Source: Chrysogorgia sp. JL179-B06 (taxonomy: Eukaryota > Cnidaria > Anthozoa > Scleralcyonacea > Chrysogorgiidae). From it: a stretch of 64,000 nt of DNA. The stretch lies in contig JAYKKM010000147.1 of NCBI GenBank assembly GCA_035772405.1, forward strand, positions 2,582,001 to 2,646,000, in the 5' to 3' direction. Below, one piece after another: positions 42,452 to 53,219 of the stretch. The stretch's first letter is position 1, and every line of letters starts with the position of its first letter. The notes beneath the pieces were generated by a model. It saw only the letters and a list, made by a program, of their open reading frames with translations. It did no database searches and had not been told where the DNA came from. The position numbers and the translations under genes are program-made.

Positions 42452-42886
42452 ATGATGCACTCGTTGGCAAAATCCACAGATGGGAATGGCGCCACAACTA
42501 GAGTAGTCCTTTTCGACTTCAGGAAAACTTTTGATTTAATTGACCACGGCATTCTTGCAAAAAAGTTATCCAATTATAACATCCCAAGGACAATTATGTG
42601 TTGGATCTTCGATTTTCTGATGTCTCGAAAGCAGAGAGTGAAGTTGAGCAATGATTGTTATTCGGAATGGGGGTCTGTCCCGGCAGGTGTACCGCAGAGG
42701 ACAAAACTCGGTACCTGGCTATTCCTAATAATGATTAACGACCTGAAAGTGGATAACGTAGATCTTTGGAAGTACGTGGACGACACTACTCTTGCAGAAT
42801 CAGTGAAGAAGGAAGAGTTTAGCTCCATGCAAATGTATGTAGATGAACTTATTACAAAGACTGAGGCGGACGGTTTTCCAACTTAA
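42452..42886 (+). pseudogene. Second LINE reverse transcriptase, catalytic part
   Basis: VLFDFRKTFDLIDH (motif A; Arg where small residues are usual), AGVPQRTKLG (the normal Gly after GVPQ is Arg) and motif C KYVDD (Val for Ala). Frameshift near 42870 into the next frame. Confidence 0.85.
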
Positions 42887-43463
42887 CGAGACAAAATGTA
42901 AAGAGCTTCGTGTTAGTTTCTCGAAGTCTAATAACGTGATTGAGCCGATTGTAATCAACGAAAAGAACGTCGAAGTTGTCCCTTCTGCAAAACTGTTAGG
43001 TTTAACGATATCAAACGACCTAAAGTGGAACACCCATATCGCGGAGATTTGTAGGAAAGTAGCATCGCGTTTGTACTTTCTTAGACAGCTTAAACGTGCT
43101 AAACTACCAACCAAAGATCTTACTCTATTCTATATCACTTGCATTCGCCCTATAACAGAGTACGCGTGTGAAGTTTTCCATGGCTCATTACCTCAATATT
43201 TATCCGACGATCTGGAGAGTCTACAAAAGCGTGCCCTACGTATTATACACCCCGAACTGTCTTATAGCCAAGCTTTACAAACGGTGAACTTTGGAACACT
43301 GTCCAGTAGACGACAAAGTTTAAACGATAAGTTATTTCAGGAAATTATCGATGATAATTTACATAAACTGCATAAACTATTGCCTCCTAGAAACAATAGT
43401 ACCGTATATGCTTACGCAACAGACGCATGTTTCAGCTCCCAAAATGTAAGACAAATAGATTGA
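42870..43463 (+). pseudogene. Second LINE reverse transcriptase, C-terminal part
   Basis: FQLNETKCKELRVSFSK, LLGLTISNDLKWNTHI, RLYFLRQLKRAKLP and YACEVFHGSLPQYL are the typical C-terminal blocks of this LINE group. Ends at 43461-43463. Confidence 0.85.
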
Positions 43464-43620
43464 AGAACAGTTTTATTCCATACAATTCCTATAGATACTC
43501 GTATTAAGAATGTAATCATAATTTTATAAAATTTTAGTGTAACATATAAATATATACTTTTTAATGTAAAGGTTATTTTAATTCAGCCTTTGATGCTGTA
43601 AGTTATAACTTCAATAAACT

Positions 43621-43640
43621 ATCTATCTATCTATCTATCT
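43621..43640. repeat. (TATC)n tail of the second LINE
   Basis: About five tetranucleotide units at the 3' end, a common tail form in CR1/L2-type elements. Confidence 0.8.
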
Positions 43641-43668
43641 ATTATATGCAAGAAAAAGAGTAATTTCT

Positions 43669-43857
43669 TTGATATCTGCTGGAGTAAAGATTCCAAAAAT
43701 AAAAGATACTCTAATCGAGGAAGGAATTAAAATCTCAAGATCGGCAATCTGTCTTTTTCTTTTGCGATATCGAATGAGTGGTCAATTGAACGATGCTCCT
43801 CGCAGTGGTCCAAGGCCAAAAGTGACAGAAGAACATCAAATGTATAGACGAATATGA
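43669..43857 (+). pseudogene. Tc1-like transposase HTH fragment, 3' part
   Basis: Continuation of the fragment that starts at 42381 and is split by the second LINE. Confidence 0.72.
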
Positions 43858-45239
43858 CTCAGATCGCGGGTTATCCAGGCGAAACAAATTATGGACAAAA
43901 CGTCTTCAAGTTCCTCCATAATTTATTTGACCATGCCGCGGTTTGGTTTTCGAACTCTTGTTTGGTTCACGAGCTCTTGCGCATTGCTGACCGCCTACAC
44001 AGCTTGTGATACGAGTAGTTTAGTTCGCTACAACCTTAAGTCGTTTCGCTACGCTACCGTATACACGAGTCTAATATGAATTTATATCTACGGATTATGT
44101 TTTGCTTCGTCCGAACATAAGCATGTAAACATGTCAATCAAAAACGGCCTTCGAACATGAAATACCCCGGCCGACGATATCACGATAGTATAAAGTTAAA
44201 ACGTAGAGTGCGCGTAGACAGGGTTTTGGATATATAACAAAGTGAAAAGGTGGTAAAGGCGTATCAAGATTTTTAGTGACGAAATACTAACGTTTCGAGC
44301 GGAGCCCTTCATCAGAGTAAGACGTCCGCTCGAAACGTCAATATTTCGTTACTAGAAATCATGGCAGTTTACCACCTTTACCACCTTGAGTGAAAAGAAT
44401 AAGTGATAATTCATAAAGATGTTGCCGCGTGCCCATTATAAACTTTACCCCGCACTAGCCAATAGTCTATTCGCTCTCAATTTCTATGAGATGATAGATG
44501 GTCATTTATCACATCATGATAGAAATCTCGAGCTCATAATCTTTAAATATAAATTCGCCATCGACAATCATAAAGGTACGCAGGCTCTGGGTACGAGATT
44601 GATTACATATTTATCATAGCATATTTCAAGATTAAAATTCAGAATAATTTCCAACTGACATGAAACCAAAACGAAACATAAACGTATAGATGTAAACTCA
44701 TATTAGTGTAGAAAACGACTTACCAATAAACCATTAAAACGATTCGTTTGTTGGTAAGTCGACACATACAGTTGTTACGCTCGAAGCGAAACGACTTTGT
44801 GTTACATACTATAGCAAAACGACTTCAGGTTGTAGCGAAACGACTTGTAGCGAAACGACATGTCATTGCACACATTACAATGTGCATGCATGCGAAGCAT
44901 GGAATTTTTATAGCGGTCGTTTTAATTCACAGATGAATAAAATAAAGATTTGATGAGTGTTTTTTAATAAACACAGAGCGTTCATATAAAAAGGTACCAA
45001 CCATCCGTCCACAACCCTGATGTTTTTAAAAAATATATGGCGCCGCGTGATAATCAAACACGGAGTAAAATTTATATTAAGCCAGTGTCTGAACTACTGA
45101 CTCAGTCATTACTTATGCGCAACTCTCATTCACTCTCATCATTGATTGATCCAAGCCACAAGTCTCAAGTTCATACATTCTTCGTATAAATGTGGCTCCG
45201 GAACGCGTTCTGGAACGCGTTCGGAACGCGTTCTGGAGG

Positions 45240-46095
45240 TCACACAATGTTGGTTGTATGATTTTGCGGATGATTGTCAGATGTATCTAGCTTTTAATTC
45301 TGGTGATAAGACATTCGCAATGGAGAAATTAAGAACACGTATTAATGATATCATTATTTGGAACAAAAGGAATAAATTGTTATGTAATCCAGAAAAGACT
45401 GAAATCATCCATTTTTCATCACGCTTTACCAATAATTCACCTATACACACCTTTACTATTGGTTCGACTGACATCAAACTTACAAATCAATTTAGTAATC
45501 TTGGTGTCATTTTCGATTCAAATTTAAATTTCCGTCCGCATATTAACAATATATTATGTCGCGCGTCACCACTGGCAGGAAGGAACATTGGTCGTATTCG
45601 AAAGTATCTCTCCAGAGATCAGATAGGTAGACTGATACATGCGTTTATAGCATCAAAGTTGGATTATTGTAACAGTCTGTTATATGGCCTTCCCTCCAGT
45701 GATATAAACAAACTGCAGCGAATCCAAAATATTGCAGTCAGGTTATTAACTGGTGCCAAACGCAGAGATAGTATCACGGAAATTCTTGAGAAATTACACT
45801 GGCTACCAATAAAAGAACGGATTGTTTTTAAGATTTTATTGATCACGTATAAAGCTATACACAACATGGCTCCTATTTATATATCCGACCTTCTCACAAA
45901 GTACATTCCAGCACGAAATCTGAGATCTTTCAGTAAGTCACTCCTGCAAGTAAGTCAACTCTCTGGCAGTAAGACACTCCTTGTAAGGTGCAGACTCAAA
46001 CCTATGGACAAAGATCGTTCTCGTATGCTGCTCCATACCTATGGCATTCCCTCCCAGAAGATATTAAAAATTATAATAATATAAGTCTGAATTGA
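45240..46095 (+). pseudogene. LINE reverse transcriptase, C-terminal half
   Basis: As 9560-10447 with a 3-bp insertion (NNILCRAS). The upstream residues of the open frame (from 45146) are transposon sequence read through a deletion junction. Confidence 0.86.
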
Positions 46096-46423
46096 CTTTA
46101 TTATTGTATTTGGAAACATATTTTTAATCATAATTTAAACTTAGTATATATTTTAGGATCATTGTAAAAAGCATTGAGACTTCGGTTTAATGCGTTTTTA
46201 AGAACTTTTATTATTATTATTCACATCTCTCAGGAGACGCCCAGTGAGAAAACGGTGTTATTGAAACAACGTCCTCTAGATATGAGTCAAATATTCTACC
46301 ATTGAATGTCATTCCCAGAGCTAGGAATCCCCTCAGTTTTGTGAATGTTAATCGAATGTAAATCGAACCTCAATCGTTTGAATGTATTACTGCATAGAGA
46401 TGTGAAATCTGAAAAAAATAAAC

Positions 46424-46505
46424 CGTAGTCGGCAGGATTTGAACCTACGCGGGGAAACCCCAACAGATTTCTAGTCTGTCGCCTTAACCACTCGGCCACG
46501 ACTAC
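46424..46505 (-). tRNA. tRNA-Ser(AGA)
   Basis: 82 nt, perfect acceptor, variable arm GGGG/CCCC, terminator T run. Confidence 0.95.
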
Positions 46506-46588
46506 CTATATAGGAAATCAATGCATGCTACTTTAAATTATGCGAAATATACATTTACTTAAAATTGAGAAATTGGATTCACTTTAAA

Positions 46589-46660
46589 AGCGAGCGGTTT
46601 TTATTGAAACAACGTCCTCTCGATATGCAGTCGAATGCTCTGCCATTGAACAACATTGGC
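46589..46660 (-). pseudogene. tRNA-Cys relic (278 type)
   Basis: 72 nt, as 25632-25703 plus a D-arm change (ctgccattg). Confidence 0.7.
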
Positions 46661-46797
46661 AGAGAGTCCCCTCAGTTTTGTCAATGTTGCCAATATGTAA
46701 CTGCTGCGCAGAAACAGATATTCATGACATGGCTGGCTTCATTCAAATATGCGAGTATACTCACAGTACCGAGATGTGAAATCTGAAAAAAATAAAT

Positions 46798-46879
46798 CGT
46801 AGTCGGCAGGATTTGAACCTACGCGGGGAAACCCCAACAGATTTCTAGTCTGTCGCCTTAACCACTCGGCCACGACTAC
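46798..46879 (-). tRNA. tRNA-Ser(AGA), second copy in unit F
   Basis: 82 nt and clean, unlike its counterpart 25840-25922. Confidence 0.94.
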
Positions 46880-46962
46880 CTATATGGGAAATCAATGCAT
46901 GCTACTTTAAATTATGCGAAAAATACATTTACTTAAAATTGAGAAATTGGATTCACTTTAAA

Positions 46963-47018
46963 AGCGAGCGGTTTCTATTGAAACAACGTCCTCTCGATAT
47001 GCAGTCGAATGCTCTAGC
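46963..47018 (-). pseudogene. tRNA-Cys relic (278 type), 5' end deleted
   Basis: As 26008-26079 but stops after the D-arm core. Confidence 0.65.
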
Positions 47019-47156
47019 CAATATGTAACTGCTGCACAGAAGCAGATATTCATGATATGGCTGGCTTCATTCAAATATGCGAGTATACTCACAAATCGAA
47101 ACTCAATCGTTTGAATGTATTACTGCATAGAGATGTGAAATCTGAAAAAAGTAAAC

Positions 47157-47234
47157 CGTAGTCGGCAGGATTTAATACTACGCGACAAACCCCAACAGAT
47201 TTCTAGTTTGTCTCCTTAACCAGACCACGACTAC
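47157..47234 (-). pseudogene. Decayed tRNA-Ser(AGA) (504 type)
   Basis: Copy of 504-581. Confidence 0.83.
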
Positions 47235-47672
47235 CTAACCGCGCATCTATTGATACGAAATTTATGCATGCTACTGTAAATTATGCGAAATATCAACTTA
47301 CTTAAAATCACTTCGTATTGAAATAACGTTCGTTATGCAGTCGAATTCTCTACCAGTGAGCAACATTGCCAGAGAATCCCCGCAGTTTTGTCAATGTTGA
47401 CAACATACTGCTATGCCGAAGAAGACGATCTAAAAGTAAATGTAAATCTATAAGCATATAGACGCCCAATAAAAATGATAAATTTTCAAATTGATTGCAG
47501 TTACATATATGAAAAATTACAAAATGTACGAGAAGGCTAAAAGGGAAATTCAAAAAGACCATGCTATTTAAAAAAACTATGACTAATACTAATCACAATC
47601 CTAACCTAATCAAAGTTAATGAAAAGGTAAAAATTAAGATTCTCCTTTCTTATATTTTTCCAAAATATACGC

Positions 47673-47754
47673 CGTAGTCGGCAGGATTTGAACCTACGCG
47701 GAGAAACTTAAACATATTTCAAGTATGTCGCATTAACCGCTCAAACACGAATAC
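47673..47754 (-). pseudogene. Decayed tRNA-Ser(TGA) (1026 type)
   Basis: Copy of 1026-1107. Confidence 0.75.
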
Positions 47755-48177
47755 CTAACCAGAGAAGTGCAACGCACCTAAGACATATTAGTATAAATTA
47801 TTCGAAAATCATAATTACTACAATTAAGAAATTGGATACACCATATTATCTATTATAGAGACTGTGCTTTAGAGATATGTGCAAGAAAATGTTAAAGGAG
47901 CGGTCAGTATTCAACCAACGTACTCGCAATGCTCTACCACTGAGCTGAACTGGAATTCCTTTGATGTTTTTAAATTTTGTATTTCTGCTGCTGCACCGCA
48001 GGCAAAGATAATCGAACAATAAATATAACCGTCAACATTAAAATCGGATAGGAGATGGCCATCGCGATGCTCATTAGTTCGAGACGTGTATTGATGCAGG
48101 TACAGAGGCCAGAGGTGATCTAAAATACAAAATACTATGCACAATTATTTAGAAATTCACGAGCATGAAAAAGTAAA

Positions 48178-48249
48178 AGGCAGCGATCGAAATTGAACCA
48201 ACGACCTCTCGATCTGCAGTGGAAGGTTCTACTACTGAGCTACACTCCC
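48178..48249 (-). pseudogene. tRNA-Cys relic (1514 type, 72 nt)
   Basis: As 27247-27318 with further changes (ggaaggttct). Confidence 0.7.
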
Positions 48250-48455
48250 TTTCCATTCGTAAGTTCAATTTTCAATATATACTGCATAGCAGAGTCACAG
48301 AATGTAAGAATAAATAAGTCCCGCCCCTTCACATCACTCAGGAAACGCCCAGTGAGAAAACGGTTTGCTATTGAACAACGTCCTCTCGACATGGCTAATT
48401 TGGAATCCGTAAACGGTCGGCACCACCTTTAGTGGTCGGTAGCATCTTTTTAACA

Positions 48456-48593
48456 CTGCGGTTGCGGTTCGGTTGGGGTTAGGTTGCGGTTCGGTTGGGG
48501 TTAGGTTGGGGTTCGGTTGGGGTTCGGTTGCGGTTCGGTTGGGGTTAGGTTGCGGTTCGGTTACGGTTCGGTTTGCGGTTCGGTTTGCGGTCG
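48456..48593 (+). repeat. G-rich ggttcggtt/ggttaggtt array
   Basis: About 138 bp of short units such as ggttgcggttcggttggggtt at the left end of the insertion. Confidence 0.85.
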
Positions 48594-49700
48594 ATACACA
48601 TTAGCGTGTGTGAAAACGGCTTGGGTTCCGACTATTTCCGACATGGAAAGCGTTTAGTTTAAAATATAGAGAGGGCACCAAAAGCAAAATAGATCTTCAT
48701 GTTTGGCTTCATTCTTTGTCTGTTTCATGTCCTATTGACAAGAATACACTCGCGCAAGAGATTCGCAGTTGAAAGTGCAACGTTGTGCTTTCGCCGTCCA
48801 AAACCTAATTCAAGTAATGTTCGACTTATACTGCACTCGTGGCACCGTTTGCAGCGAATCCTCGTCGAATCTTAATGAATGTGATAGTATTACGAAAATA
48901 TAATGATTGCGGCAGAGCGTGTGTCCGTTTTAATTCCTAAACCGTTTTCCCCGATCATTATTGTTTATTGCAGTGCGTCAGCCGCGTATAGCATGGCAGA
49001 AACTAGAAAGAGCCTATATCTCTGATGAAGCTAGGCCTTCTCTCGAAATTGTTAGACCTATTATTCACGATTTCGACACTACACCAAACCTTTTAGCATT
49101 TTCGATTCCTAACTGATAATTCACGTGTCGAAAAGTGGATTGGCATGAAGTTTCAACCATTTCTGTGTTTACATGAAGCGAATCGAAAATTCGATCGGCT
49201 TACAATGCCGGATCGACTCGACTTTTCAAAACAAAAGAAATCGACACTATTTCTTTTGAGGGGATTGAGTGTTCCAATGGGATTGAAATTTCGATACCAC
49301 GTCATTGAATACTGTATCTGCTAGTGAAAATATTTTAAGTTAATAGGAAGTCAAAAAATCATCATTAACAAAATTAGATTTGAACGGTTCGAATGCCTTT
49401 GTGCGTCGTAAATCAAAATATCGCTTGACAGGTTTGAATATAATTGACCACAACACAAGGAACGTATGAATATATTGAATAATAATTGTATTCTAGTGCT
49501 GTTTCGGGCGAAGTAGTTCACACAGGTGAAGCTTTTTCATGTCTCGTTTACACGGCGACGGAATTTTATAACGAAGTGTCTATTCGTCCGGCAGATATAA
49601 CAACAATATATAGAGGCGTTTGTTCACAACGCGCGATTTCCGGTCGAGTTTGATAAAAATATAGTTTGGTATACTGGGTTTGCCTTTTCTGCATAGTTTT

Positions 49701-49750
49701 TGGTTAGGGTTAGTATTTTGGTTAGGGTTAGGATTTGGGTTATGATTAGG
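49701..49750 (+). repeat. Telomere-like ggttagggttag patches
   Basis: Two perfect gttagggtta runs plus degenerate neighbours inside the insertion. Confidence 0.7.
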
Positions 49751-50065
49751 TTTTATTTTAGAATTATTGTTACGATTACTGACTGCCGGACCTCTAGTTT
49801 TTCCCGAACAAGTTCCGGTTACCGGACCTATATAGCCACATCGATTTTATAAACGTTCTCCAAATGCGAAAACGGATTGTTCATCGTAATCATATTAATG
49901 CAATCTGCTGAAACAAAGTAGATGTTACTACCAACGTGTACCGAATACAATTCACTGAAAAAGATCTGCAGCTAAAATGCGTTTGTCAAACTTTTATTCA
50001 ATTTGCCGTATTTCGTAACATGTGACCACGGAAGTGTCAACGCTATTATTGTTGCCAAGTTATAT

Positions 50066-50257
50066 CTATTTTAGTGCGTTGAGTATCACGTTTTCAAACG
50101 TGTCTTTCTCCGTTAAAGCTTTGAGACAAAACGCCAATCTTTTAAGCTTGTTTGCCTTCTGCACGAATAATTGACAGTCTCTCGGTCTGATCCGACGAAT
50201 AGTAGAATTCAAAACATTCACACCGCATTCTTCCATTAGTTTAGTTTTACCAAACAA
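50066..50257 (-). CDS. Small unrecognised ORF in the insertion
   Basis: 63 codons, basic and leucine-rich (MFGKTKLMEECGVNVLNS). I do not recognise it. It has Cys and Lys clusters but no clear domain, and no other long frame lies in 48600-50340. It could be chance. Confidence 0.15.
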   Translation of the reverse strand: MFGKTKLMEECGVNVLNSTIRRIRPRDCQLFVQKANKLKRLAFCLKALTEKDTFENVILNALK

Positions 50258-50348
50258 CGCCGTCGCGTAACTGAATAGGCAAACTTCGGAAATGATCGTA
50301 TTTCCTATCGTATGAAACTTGAAGAGCGGTTGCGGTCACGCCAGACTA

Positions 50349-50402
50349 CGACCTAGGTTCGACCGAGGATCGACCTAGGTTCGACCTAGGTTCGACCGCG
50401 GT
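50349..50402. repeat. cctaggttcgac decamer-like repeats
   Basis: Four or five units of cgacctaggtt/cgaccgagg near the right end, in the position of the AACGCGTT array of the other element. Confidence 0.8.
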
Positions 50403-50698
50403 TTTCGTTAGGTTATTTCTGAGCAGTACTGTATATTACAATGGGATTACATAAATATTGATTAATTATCAACCAAATATTTCAAGTTCGCTTGCATAGC
50501 TGAGTGGTCTGTTTATATTTACATGTATTTACATGTGAGGCCTTTACCGTTAGTTATTTCAATTTTGTATAGACTTAGCAGCGCAGAACAGAGAATGTAA
50601 CAATAAATATGGCTGGCTACATTTAAATGTGCCAGTATCCTCACCAATTGAGCTGTATTGCTTTACAGAGATGTGCAGAAATCTCACAAAAAATAAAA

Positions 50699-50780
50699 CG
50701 TAGTCGGCAGGATTTGAACCTACGCGGGGAAACCCCAACAGATTTCGAGTCTGTCGCCTTAACCACTCGGCCACGACTAC
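50699..50780 (-). tRNA. tRNA-Ser(CGA)
   Basis: Gene sequence as 2060-2141. Confidence 0.95.
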
Positions 50781-51268
50781 CCAACCAGATAGTTAAATAT
50801 AAAAAAAATTGTGCATGCTACTTTAATTTATGCGAAAGATACATTTACTTAAATTCGGTTGATTTTCGCACAGTAAGACTACTCGCGGTGAGATCCTCGT
50901 TCGTTTTTCTGTATAGCTGAACAGAGATGAGAAATCTAAAAAGAAATAATAATATCATGCCAAAAGTACAACTACTTTACTTACCATAAAAAAATTGATT
51001 TCACCATATTATCTGTTAGTGAAGACTGTGATTTAGAAACCTTGACATAAAAGTAAAAGGAAGTCAAATGCTCTACCACCGAGCAGCACTACCTTTAGCG
51101 TTAGTCATTTCAATTTTGTATGTACAGTATGTTCCTGCAGTGCAGAGTCAGAGAGTGTAAAAATAAATATGGATGCCTACATTCAAATATGAGAATATCC
51201 TCACAAATCGACCCTCGATCGTTTGAATGTATTGCTTTACAGAGATGTGAAATCTCAAAAAAATAAAA

Positions 51269-51347
51269 CGTAGTCGGCAGGATTTGGACCTACGCGGGGA
51301 AACCCCAGCTTTCGTGTCTGACTCCTTAACCGCTAGGCCAGGACTAC
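51269..51347 (-). pseudogene. Decayed tRNA-Ser (2625 type)
   Basis: As 28366-28444, sharing its T-loop change. Confidence 0.8.
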
Positions 51348-51831
51348 ATAACCGCTCTTGTGTTGATAAGAGATGAATGCATGCTACTGTAAATTATGTG
51401 AAATATCAATTTACTTAAAATCGCTTGATTTTCTAACTTTAAAACTGAAATCGTTATGCAGTCGATTTCTCTACCACTGAGTAACATTGCCAAAGAGTCT
51501 TCGCAATTTTGTCAATGTTGGCAACATACTGCTATGCCGAAGAAGACGATCTAAAAGTAAATTCAAATATAAGTATTGACGCGCCAAACAAAAATGTCAA
51601 ATTTTCGAAGGTATAGAAGTTACATATATGAGAAGTTACAAAATGCACGACAAGGCTAAAAAGTCCATGCCATTTTCAATAACTAGTCTAATCCTGATCA
51701 CAATCCTAACTCTAACCGCGATCCTAACATTAAACCTAACCCTAACCGTAGCTAATCCTAACCAAACCAAAAATAAAGAAAAGAAAAAATGGAGCGACCC
51801 TCCTTCATCCATTTCCAAATAAATAATACGC

Positions 51832-51912
51832 CGTAGTCGGCAGGATTTGAACCTGCGCGGGAAACCCCAACAGATTTCAAGTCTGTCGCCTTAACCACTC
51901 GGCCACGACTAC
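51832..51912 (-). tRNA. tRNA-Ser(TGA)
   Basis: 81 nt, as 28924-29004. The 5' flank has lost about 14 bp. Confidence 0.94.
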
Positions 51913-52042
51913 CTAACGCATGAAGTAATGCATGTTAGTATAAATTATTCGAAAATTATAATTATTACAATTAAGAAATTGGATACACCAGCTTATCTAT
52001 TATAAAGGCTGTGCTTGAGAGATCTGCGCATGGAAACGGAAA

Positions 52043-52114
52043 AGGGAGAAGTCGTTATTCAACCAACTCCCTCTCAATCTGCTGTAGAATGCTATACCCC
52101 AACGTTGCACTCCT
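52043..52114 (-). pseudogene. tRNA-Cys relic (6489 type)
   Basis: As 6489-6560, but the anticodon is changed (plus strand tctgctgtaga gives CTACAGCAGA on the gene strand). Confidence 0.7.
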
Positions 52115-52345
52115 GTTCCTTTATTTAATTTTGCACGTATACTGCATCGCAGGTAAATATAATCTAATATATAACCGTCAACACTAAAATATATAACCGT
52201 CAACACTAAAATCGGATAGGAGATGGCCAGTGCGATGCTCATTAGTTCGAGATGTGTATTGATGCAGGCACAGAGGCGAGAGATTATATAAAATACAAAA
52301 TACTATGCACAATTATTTAGAAATTCACGAGCATGAAAAAGTAAA

Positions 52346-52417
52346 AGGGAGCGATCGGGATTGAACCAACGACCTCTCGATCTGCAGTCGAATGCTCTAC
52401 CACTGAGCTACACTCCC
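52346..52417 (-). tRNA. tRNA-Cys(GCA)
   Basis: Same gene as 6792-6863. Confidence 0.95.
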
Positions 52418-52537
52418 TTTCCTTTCGTAAGTTCAATTTTCAATATATACAGCATAGCAGATTCACAGAATGTAAGAATAAAGAAGGCCCGCCCCTTCAA
52501 GGAGGAAAGGAGAAAACAAAGAAAACATGCTTGTGTT

Positions 52538-53217
52538 CTTTCACGGATTTTAAAACTGTATCCAAAACTGTTATTCAACGAATAATTACAGTCTCCGACA
52601 AAATCCTGTCAATTGGATCCAGTACCAACAAACTTGGTTAAGGAATCTGGGATATTATCGGAAATTATAACTGATATTGTTAATGGTTCGTTAGTTGGTG
52701 GTGAATTTCCTATAGAGCTCAAGCTAGCTATCCATTGTACGCCCATCAATTAAGAAATCGACTATGGATTCAGAATTATTCTCTAGTTATAGGCCAATAT
52801 CACATTTGGCATTTTTATCAAAAACTATTGGGAGAACTGCTGCAAGTCAAATCAATCCTTATCTTGTTGAAAACGATCTTTGTCCTAAGATTCAATCTGC
52901 TTATCGCAAATTTTATTCAACAGAGACTGCATTACTTAAAGTCTCAAATGATATATTCAGAGCAGTTGATCAGCATCAAGAAGTGGTATTGGTCCTCCTA
53001 GATCTCTCAGCTGCCTTTGACACAATTGACCATCAGATTATTAATAGAAAGAATGCAAAATCGTTTTAGTTTTGATGGAAGTGCTCTCAGATGGTTTAGA
53101 TCCTATCTACAAGATCGAGTTCAATCTGTTAAAATTGAAAATTCCATATTAAAACCACGTCAAATACGTTATGGTGTCCCTCGAGGCTCAGTCCTAGGAT
53201 CACTACTATTCTCTATG
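52538..53217 (+). pseudogene. LINE reverse transcriptase, N-terminal half
   Basis: As 6984-7663, with KFYSTET for KFHSTET. Confidence 0.87.
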
Positions 53218-53219
53218 TA

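Larger units (their letters stand above)
42400..43640 (+). mobile_element. Second, 5'-truncated CR1/BS-like LINE
   Basis: Inserted in the transposase fragment with a 5-bp target duplication attat (42395-42399, 43641-43645). Ends in (TATC)n after an AATAAA-like caataaac. Unrelated at the base level to the LINE of the array. Absent from the other copies. Confidence 0.87.
42200..45238. mobile_element. Tc1/mariner-like transposon, copy E, right end lost
   Basis: Left TIR intact with TA. Only two left subterminal repeats. Interrupted at 42400-43640. The right array stops at ttctgga and the TIR is absent. Confidence 0.85.
38651..46219. repeat. Rearranged tRNA+LINE unit, copy E
   Basis: Lacks the stretch equivalent to about 610-1690 of copy A. 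The join lies at 39310-39352, in a partly duplicated motif (ctattgatacga occurs twice). It holds Ser-AGA, a damaged Ser-CGA, Ser-TGA and a damaged Cys. The Tc1-like element here carries a second LINE and has lost its right end. Confidence 0.87.
41519..46219 (+). mobile_element. CR1/Rex1-like LINE, copy E, with two nested insertions
   Basis: Same left junction as copy A. A 38-bp deletion near 41565 is shared with copy G. Holds the Tc1-like element, which itself holds a second LINE. The right Tc1 end and about 90 bp of LINE are deleted at 45238. Confidence 0.87.
48453..50431. mobile_element. About 2-kb insertion with a Tc1-like right end
   Basis: The right 25 bp (50407-50431, ending ctgagcagtactg, then TA) match the TIR of the array's Tc1-like element exactly. 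The left end begins after TA (48451-48452) with acactgcggttgcggtt, where no matching TIR is seen. About 6 bp of target are missing. The interior is unlike the 1.9-kb element: G-rich repeats left, cctaggttcgac repeats right, telomere-like patches, no recognisable transposase. Confidence 0.7.

Noticed and set aside
45146..46084. 312-residue ORF as an intact fusion gene
   Set aside because: The first about 37 residues come from transposon DNA joined by a deletion to LINE coding sequence; coincidental read-through.
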